A stretch of DNA of 64,000 nt, from positions 310,001-374,000 of the forward strand of contig JADQAV010000027.1 in the NCBI GenBank assembly GCA_019775845.1, in the 5' to 3' direction. Origin of the DNA: Myrmaecium sp. VS I D KN 1 (taxonomy: Eukaryota; Ascomycota; Dothideomycetes; Valsariales; Valsariaceae). Shown here one piece after another: positions 57,974 through 64,000 of the stretch (position 1 is the first letter of the stretch; the number at the start of each line of letters is the position of its first letter). The position numbers were made by a program, and so were the translations under genes. Below the pieces are notes generated by a model. That model had not been told where the DNA came from. It made no database searches and was given only the letters and a program-made list of their open reading frames with translations.

Positions 57974-58310
57974 TTATTAAACAGGATAGAGCTGACTAAG
58001 TATATAAGGTGTTATAAAAGATTTTAGAGAAGTATTTTTATAGGTAATAAATCAGCCCTAGTCTGTTTTATTATCCTAGTAGTTATCTGGATTACTTTAA
58101 TAGTTTTCTAGATATAGATAGGCAGGCCTTATTTATAAACCTTCCCTATAGTAATGCTAAGCCCCTAATATAGAAGCTAGGCTTTTAGTTTTTTATAGCG
58201 TTTTTATTAATTTAAAATTAACTTAGTAGAACTAGTTAGCTAGTTCTAGGCCTAAGTCTAAGCCTTAGTTAATTCTAGGATAGCCTATTTAGCGCTAAAT
58301 ACTAACTAAA
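57974..58310 (+). repeat. Long direct repeat, copy 1 (LTR- or solo-element-like)
   Basis: About 300 bp beginning near ATTAAACAGGATAGAGCT is repeated with moderate divergence at about 60009-60340. Both copies share the central GTTATAAAAGATTTTAGA and CAGCCCTAGTCT words, and the later ACTAGTTAGCT and CCTTAGTTAATTCTA words. The copies are about 2.03 kb apart in the same orientation and bracket the RT part of the copia remnant, suggesting terminal repeats of a nested element or duplicated fragments. Confidence 0.65.
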
Positions 58311-58924
58311 CAGGGTCCCTACTAACTAAAAAAAAGCCCGTGCTAAAAATAGGGGGGGGCTGCTAACTAGAAACCAGCTAACTAGGGTCCCTGCCAACTA
58401 AAAAAAAACCTAAAAACCCCGAAAAAGTCTACTTATAGAAGCTTAGTTTCCCACTTTAAAAATCCTAGAAAATCTAATTAAATAAGTTTTAAAAAAGTAA
58501 AAATTAGTATAGCCTAGCTATCTAGGTATTTATTTAGATTTTTCTAGATTTTTTTTAGGGATTTTTTTTCTTAAGAATAAATCATTATTCATTTTTTGTA
58601 ATTAAATATCTATAAATACTAAACTTTTATAGCTTTTATAGATTATAGAAATACTAATAAATATAATACTTTTTTTCTTATATTTTTATCTATTTTATTT
58701 AAAAAGTTAGTTAGTTTTTCCGGGTTCTTTAGAAAGTGTCCTACCTTAACTATAGAAATTTTATAAAAGATAAGATTATTAATTAAAAATATTCTAACTT
58801 TTTATTCCTTTAATAGAAAAAATTAAAAAATACTATAGATACTTTTACGTATCTAGATCTCTAAGCTAAAATATAAAGTCTATATAAGAAGTAAATATTT
58901 TATAATTAATTTATTTAGTTGAAA

Positions 58925-59300
58925 AATCTGGGGTTTTCCCCCCTCTCGCTTAAAATCTAAGAATAGAAATCCTAAATCTCTAATAACTTTTTTTGGTCGC
59001 GCTTAAATTCTTTAAAAGTTAGTATATAGATACTAGATAGTATTAATTATAATATATTAGATTTATATAACTGCCCCTTAAGGCTATTATTTATTATTAA
59101 TTTTTAAGGATTAAAATCCGGGGTTTTCCCCGCCTCTCGCTTAAATCCTCCTACCTTACTTAGAATATTCTCTTAATATTTTTAAAAAATTAATAACTTT
59201 TTTTGGCCGCGCTTAAATTCTTTAAAGATTAATATATAAATACTAGATACTATCTATTATAATATACTAGATTTATATCACTGCCCTATAAAGAAATCTA
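58925..59300 (+). repeat. Tandem duplication of a ~190-bp unit with GC-rich islands
   Basis: Two copies, about 58925-59083 and 59111-59295. Each starts with a GGGGTTTTCCCC-type island, then CTCTCGCTTAAA, later TAACTTTTTTTGG and CGCGCTTAAATTCTTTAAA, then ATACTAGATA and ATTTATATnACTGCCC. The GC-rich words stand out from the surrounding TA-rich DNA. Confidence 0.75.
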
Positions 59301-60008
59301 TTAAATACTACCTATTAGTTTTAAAAGTAAAATAAAAGATGAAAACTAAAATAAATGGCTAAAAGAGCTAGTTTATAAGCTAGATAAAATATTCTATAGC
59401 CTTAAATAATTAGCTAGATAGTAGTATAAGCACCTAGAAAACTTATTAAATAAGCTAGGTACGAAAGCTATATTATATAATTAAGTAATATTTAGAAACC
59501 CTGAAATAAAAATAATAATCGCTTATTATATAGATGATTTATCAATATTCGGTCCTAATAAGGAAAAGATTACCGAATTAAAATAGGAACTAGATAAATA
59601 TATTATTATAACTAATCTAGGATTCTAGGATCAGTTAAATACTATCTAGGTATTAAAATATCTAGAAATAGAGATATAAAATAAATTATTTTATCTTAGA
59701 TAAAATATATAACAGAAATAATTAATAAATTTAAAAAAAACTTATTAAATCCAGTTTCTACACTAGTAAAGCTAGGAATACGACTAGAAAAGTTAAATAT
59801 CGATATAAATAGCTTAAATAAAGAGCTAATTAATTTATATTAAATGTAAATCAGTAGTCTACTTTATTTAGCTACTAAAATAAGACTATATATAGTATTT
59901 ACGGTTAATTAATATGCTAAATATATAGAAAACCCAGATAAAAATTACTAGACGGTACTAGACCGTATCTAGAAGTACTTAAATAGTACTAGAGAACTAG
60001 GGCTAATA

Positions 60009-60340
60009 TTAAACAGGATAGAGCTAACTAAGCATATAAGGTGTTATAAAAGATTTTAGAGGAGTATTTTTATAGGTAATAAATCAGCCCTAGTCTATTT
60101 TATTATCCTAGTAGTTATCTGGATTCCTTAGATGATTTATCTAGATATAGATAGGTAGGCCTTTCTTATAGACCTTCCTTATAGTAATACTAAGCCCCTA
60201 GTATAGGTACTAGGCCTCTAGTTTTTTATACAGTTTTCTATTAATTTAAAATAAACTTAGTGGGACTAGTTAGCTGGTTCTAGGCCTAAGTCTGGGCCTT
60301 AGTTAATTCTAAATCATCTAAGTCTAGGCTTTAGTTAATT
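60009..60340 (+). repeat. Long direct repeat, copy 2
   Basis: Partner of the repeat at 57974-58310, in the same orientation, with shared words throughout about 300 bp. It lies immediately after the RNase H-like remnant. Confidence 0.65.
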
Positions 60341-63300
60341 CTGAATTATCTAATTCTGGGCCCCGCTTAATTCCTAATTAGCTGGTTCTTTACCTTAGTT
60401 CCTGGCATTATAGGCATCTTATAATGCCTTTATTTAGTGATTTTAATATATTATAACTATATTATAGACCCTAGATTTTTAATTCGGGTTAGGTTTTAGC
60501 TAGATAATTTTAGCTTTAGTTAGCTCGGGTTTTCTTCTTTTTTAAATATACTAAGAATTTTCTTAAAAATATCTATAGTTTTCTTAATATATTTCCTATT
60601 TACCCCGTGATCCCTGCGGCCTATTTATAGTACTTTTTCTCCCCCCGTCCTTAACCCTCTTAGATTAATTAGCTATTATAAAAATAATTATAAAGCTTTA
60701 GATACGTAGACTTATCATTTACTACTATATAAAAACGTTAATTACTTATTAAAGTAAAGATTATATAGAAATAAATATAAGGGTTTTATATAAGGTCTAA
60801 ATACCCCCCCTAGTTATAAATAAATTAATCTATAATATTAACCCATTTTGATCTATAGCGACCCAGCTTAATTCCTATCTAAAATATAGAAGTATTTCAG
60901 CGGCCTTTACAACTTATTATACTTTTTATACTCTTAGCTAGGCAATCTATACTCTTATAAATTAGTAGGAGGAGATAGCTACTATACTCTCTTTCTCTTA
61001 TCTAATACCTACCTAAGATAATATAGTTATATTATTATTATCCTCCTCGTCGCTATAAAGTATATTAATTATACTGTCTACTTCTTAAGTATAGCTATTT
61101 ATAATACTAAGTAGTAACTCTTTAATTTTATTATCCTTTAAGCTTTTAGAAAGGTAGAAAATAATAGATTCTAGTTTCTAGTATTTTACCTTTTAGCTAT
61201 TATTATTTTTACTCCTTAACTACCTTTTTATAAGAATTATTCTCTTCTAAGGCTTTTCTAGTTATTATATACTAATACCTAACCTATATAAGTATATTAA
61301 TAGTTATTACTAAAAGCCTATTCTTCCTATAGTAGAAGATATCCCTTCTAATATTAAACACTCTCTTAATATAATTCCTAGATATAGGAACTACTAGGGT
61401 ATCCCGGGTTATCTATATAAGGGTAGGAAATTATAGTTTAATTACTATTTTAAACTAGAAAATATAGATACTATATTAAACTAGGCATTAAAATAGTACT
61501 TAGCCTTAAATATATCTTATATATTCTAATTCTTTACTATATTATATATAAGTTTTATATAAGTAACTATAGGTTTAGTTTACCTATAATCCTAGGTTTT
61601 ATTATAGTAGTACTATCCTTTAGCTCTTTAAATAAATACTTTAAGTTATAATATTTAATAAACTATGTTTAATATAAGTAAGCCTAGTTAATATTATTAA
61701 CTTTAAATAAGGGGTGGTCCTAAAAATAGAGGAGTTTCTTATTAAGATTAAGGATAATCCTTAATAAGAGTAGTATTAATCTCTAGATATCCGTCTAGGA
61801 ATAGTAGTAATATAGCTTTACCTTTAATACCTATAGAGCTTACTAGAGATAGCTATCCTATCTACTATTATAACGCTATAAGAGGCTTTCTTTATAGCTC
61901 TTAATATAGTTAAATAGCTTATAATATATCTTAAGTACTATATTGAATTAATATCCTATGATACTTACCTATATACTAAGTCTACTACTTAAAGGGCTAG
62001 AGTATAAAAATAATAAACCGGACTACCTTCTACTTAAAGCTTAATACTAGTAGAGTTAAGAAGTTAGGATTATTATAGGCCTATATAAACTCTATAATAG
62101 TATCCTACAATAGATAGTATCAGATATATATTAGAATAAAGACTATTAAATTTCAACGTTCTAGAGTAGAGTACACTTTCAGTAATAGCTCTTAAACTAG
62201 ATATTAAGAAATATCCTCTCCTACTTTAATAAGCTATAGATATATATAGCTAATTTAGAGAGCTAAATAAAAATTTAGGACTAATAACGTTATATATTTC
62301 TCTTATATACTTTTATATATATATATCTATTTTTATACAAAATTATTATAGTCTCGGGGAGGTTATTATATTCTTTATCCTAGTTAGGGTCTAGTTACTA
62401 GTAGGATTAATAGAAAATATCCTAGGGGATACTCTTAGATATAACTAGATCGTATATAATATATAATATACTCCTATTATAGTATCGAATATTAGATTTT
62501 TCCTTATATATTTCTATATAAGGCTATTAAGCGTATTACGGAGGGTCTTATTATTTAAGGTATTATTTATAATTATATAAATAATCCTTTTCTATAATCT
62601 TTACTAGTATAGAACGTAATATACTATCCTTCTAGGATTATAACTAGTATAGGGGTTAATAACCTCCTTAAAGCTAATTATAACTTCCCTTAAATCCTAG
62701 TCCTTTGTAATAAATAAGCCTAAGTTAGCTAGAAACGATATATTATTTAGGACTAGTCTAATAATCTAAAATAAGACTAACCTTAGTCCCGGTGCCTAGG
62801 CTGTCTAGAATATAACTATTAATCTAATCTAATAGAGATACTAGTAAGTGGCGGTTTAATACTATATAAAATTTATATATAATTAAAGGGTAGTATTTAG
62901 ATTACTTACTATAGATAGGGAGCTTTATATTATAATAGAAAAGGTAAAGGAGCTTCTAGAAGATAGGTGACTTAATAATTTTAAAAAGAAGGTTATTCTC
63001 TATAATAAAGAGAAAAATAAGCTCCTAGAATTAGTCCTCTGAAAAATCATTTAGGCTTCCCGCCTAATTATGCGTCCTAATAGTTACAAAGAAAGATATA
63101 TTTTACTACTTAATAGAGAAGGCCGTATTATATATAGGGTTATATATAATATAGTTACTAGTTAGGGAGAGGGATACCTCTAATAAAATAAAGAGTTATA
63201 TATACCCTATTATATAATCGGTAAACTTAGAATCTTAACTAAATACTATAATATTATAGGGTAGTAATATAAATAAAGTATATTAACTATTAAACGGTAA

Positions 63301-64000
63301 ACCTATAGAATTAATATATTAAATCTTTATGAAAGTTAACCGCGGCGTACTTAATATAAAAAGCAAGTTAATTTACTATCTTATTATTAATTTATAAAAG
63401 CTAGACAGCTTAAGCTCCTTAAGTATCCTAGTATATATAAATAGAAACTACTCTAGCTATTTTATAGTAAGTAGTATATACTAATTAGTACTATCTACGG
63501 ACCCGCCTATATAAAGAGAAGAAATATAGATACTATATATTTATAATATATTAACTAGCTAATACTAGTTAGATATTAATATTCGAATTATATAATAGGG
63601 GGTACTTCTCTAAATATTCAGAGAAATATTATAATCCTAAAGATAAGTACTTTAACTAGATAGTTCCTATCTAGTTTATAACGAGCATATAATAAGATAA
63701 GCCTATATATAGAATTAGACCTCTCTTTATTTCTTACTAGTAGTTCTAACCTAGCTATATAATAGTATATAGAAAGATCTAATCTTATTTTAAAGTTACT
63801 TTAGTGGGCACGTAGGAAGATAGCTAGAATACTATAAAAAGAAATATTATAATTATCTAGATAATATAAGATATTATTTTTTTTCTATCTTATTCCTAAA
63901 CATAATAATGCGAGGGTATAGGTAAACTCTTAAGATAAAGACTAACTAGTTATTACTAATAGGTAAGTTTAAGCCTTAGAAAATATAAAGTAGTAGTATA

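Larger units (their letters stand above)
57170..60010 (+). mobile_element. Decayed Ty1/copia-type LTR retrotransposon (fossil)
   Basis: Plus-strand remnants in copia order. A retropepsin-like patch lies near 57215-57290 and a GAG-pre-integrase-like patch near 57440-57580. Reverse transcriptase traces lie near 59370-59600, with the YIDDLSIFG active-site motif near 59535-59560, followed by a copia-type RNase H region to about 60000. Between the two halves lies unrelated repeat sequence (about 57970-59320), which looks like a nested insertion. The element is thoroughly broken, with many changes, and is old by appearance; it is A/T-shifted as expected from RIP. Outer ends are not clearly defined. 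Confidence 0.7.
56880..64000. repeat. AT-rich, RIP-like repeat block (continues past window end)
   Basis: From just after the second Zn2Cys6 gene, composition changes within a few tens of bases to strongly A/T-rich sequence saturated with TA dinucleotides. There are almost no long open frames on either strand. This matches the known outcome of repeat-induced point mutation on transposons in Pezizomycotina. It contains copia-type remnants (57170-60010), long direct repeats and a duplicated ~190-bp unit. The portion from about 60,400 to 64,000 shows no family I can name. Such blocks are often heterochromatic, and may be subtelomeric or centromere-flanking; the window does not show which. Confidence 0.85.

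Noticed and set aside
60400-64000. Possible additional coding elements (LINE, DNA transposon) in the far AT block
   Set aside because: Translations on both strands gave no motif I could assign to a family; left as unassigned AT-rich DNA.

Overview
The window is nuclear DNA of a filamentous ascomycete (Pezizomycotina). Short introns of about 47-160 nt with fungal-type donors and CTRAC branch points, two Zn2Cys6 regulators, a SomA/Flo8-type LisH regulator, and an AT-rich, TpA-rich repeat block that looks like repeat-induced point mutation (RIP) all point that way. The protein families would fit Eurotiomycetes, but I cannot fix the genus. No bacterial-style operon, CRISPR array, rRNA or convincing tRNA was seen.

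Layout. 1-1924: 3' part of RPB2 (Pol II second subunit). 2429-3997: a nuclear cyclophilin-RRM protein (minus). 3998-7866: a long gene-poor stretch. 7867-9576: a Zn2Cys6 regulator. 9577-12482: gene-poor. 12483-12725: an 80-aa membrane microprotein. 13581-15547: a secreted serine carboxypeptidase (minus). 17075-19019: TFIIA large subunit. 20588-22066: a two-TM protein with PPxY motifs (minus). 23452-24857 (minus) and 25179-26029 (plus): U5 snRNP WD40 protein and TRAPP subunit BET3, sharing a 321-bp promoter. 27209-29761: SomA-like LisH regulator. 31596-33236: GWT1 (minus). 34451-36467: an unrecognised Ser-rich protein. 37247-44377 is a gene-dense run: TIM10 (minus), mitochondrial lysyl-tRNA synthetase (plus), checkpoint clamp RAD1 (minus), oligosaccharyltransferase subunit OST5 (minus), SAGA acetyltransferase GCN5 (plus). 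46004-48598: a fungal protein with repeated Cys/Trp helices (minus). 51858-52677: a bZIP factor with an unclear start. 54480-56862: a second Zn2Cys6 regulator.

Immediately after that last stop codon, base composition changes abruptly. From about 56,880 to the window end the DNA is AT-rich and has no intact gene. It contains a decayed Ty1/copia retroelement, a pair of long direct repeats, and a roughly 190-bp duplicated unit with small GC-rich islands.

Most genes are housekeeping: transcription (RPB2, TOA1, GCN5), splicing (cyclophilin-RRM, U5-40K), ER and secretory functions (BET3, OST5, GWT1), mitochondria (TIM10, LysRS) and checkpoint (RAD1). Neighbours do not form one pathway, and no biosynthetic cluster is seen. 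The best candidates for something unusual are gene-structure features (a 9-nt microexon in BET3, a G-quadruplex motif in a 661-nt TOA1 intron, an alternative in-frame N-terminus for GCN5, a conflicted bZIP start), the PPxY membrane protein, the Cys/Trp-repeat protein, and the sharp gene/AT-block boundary. Exon coordinates were derived by hand from splice consensus, reading phase and family fit.
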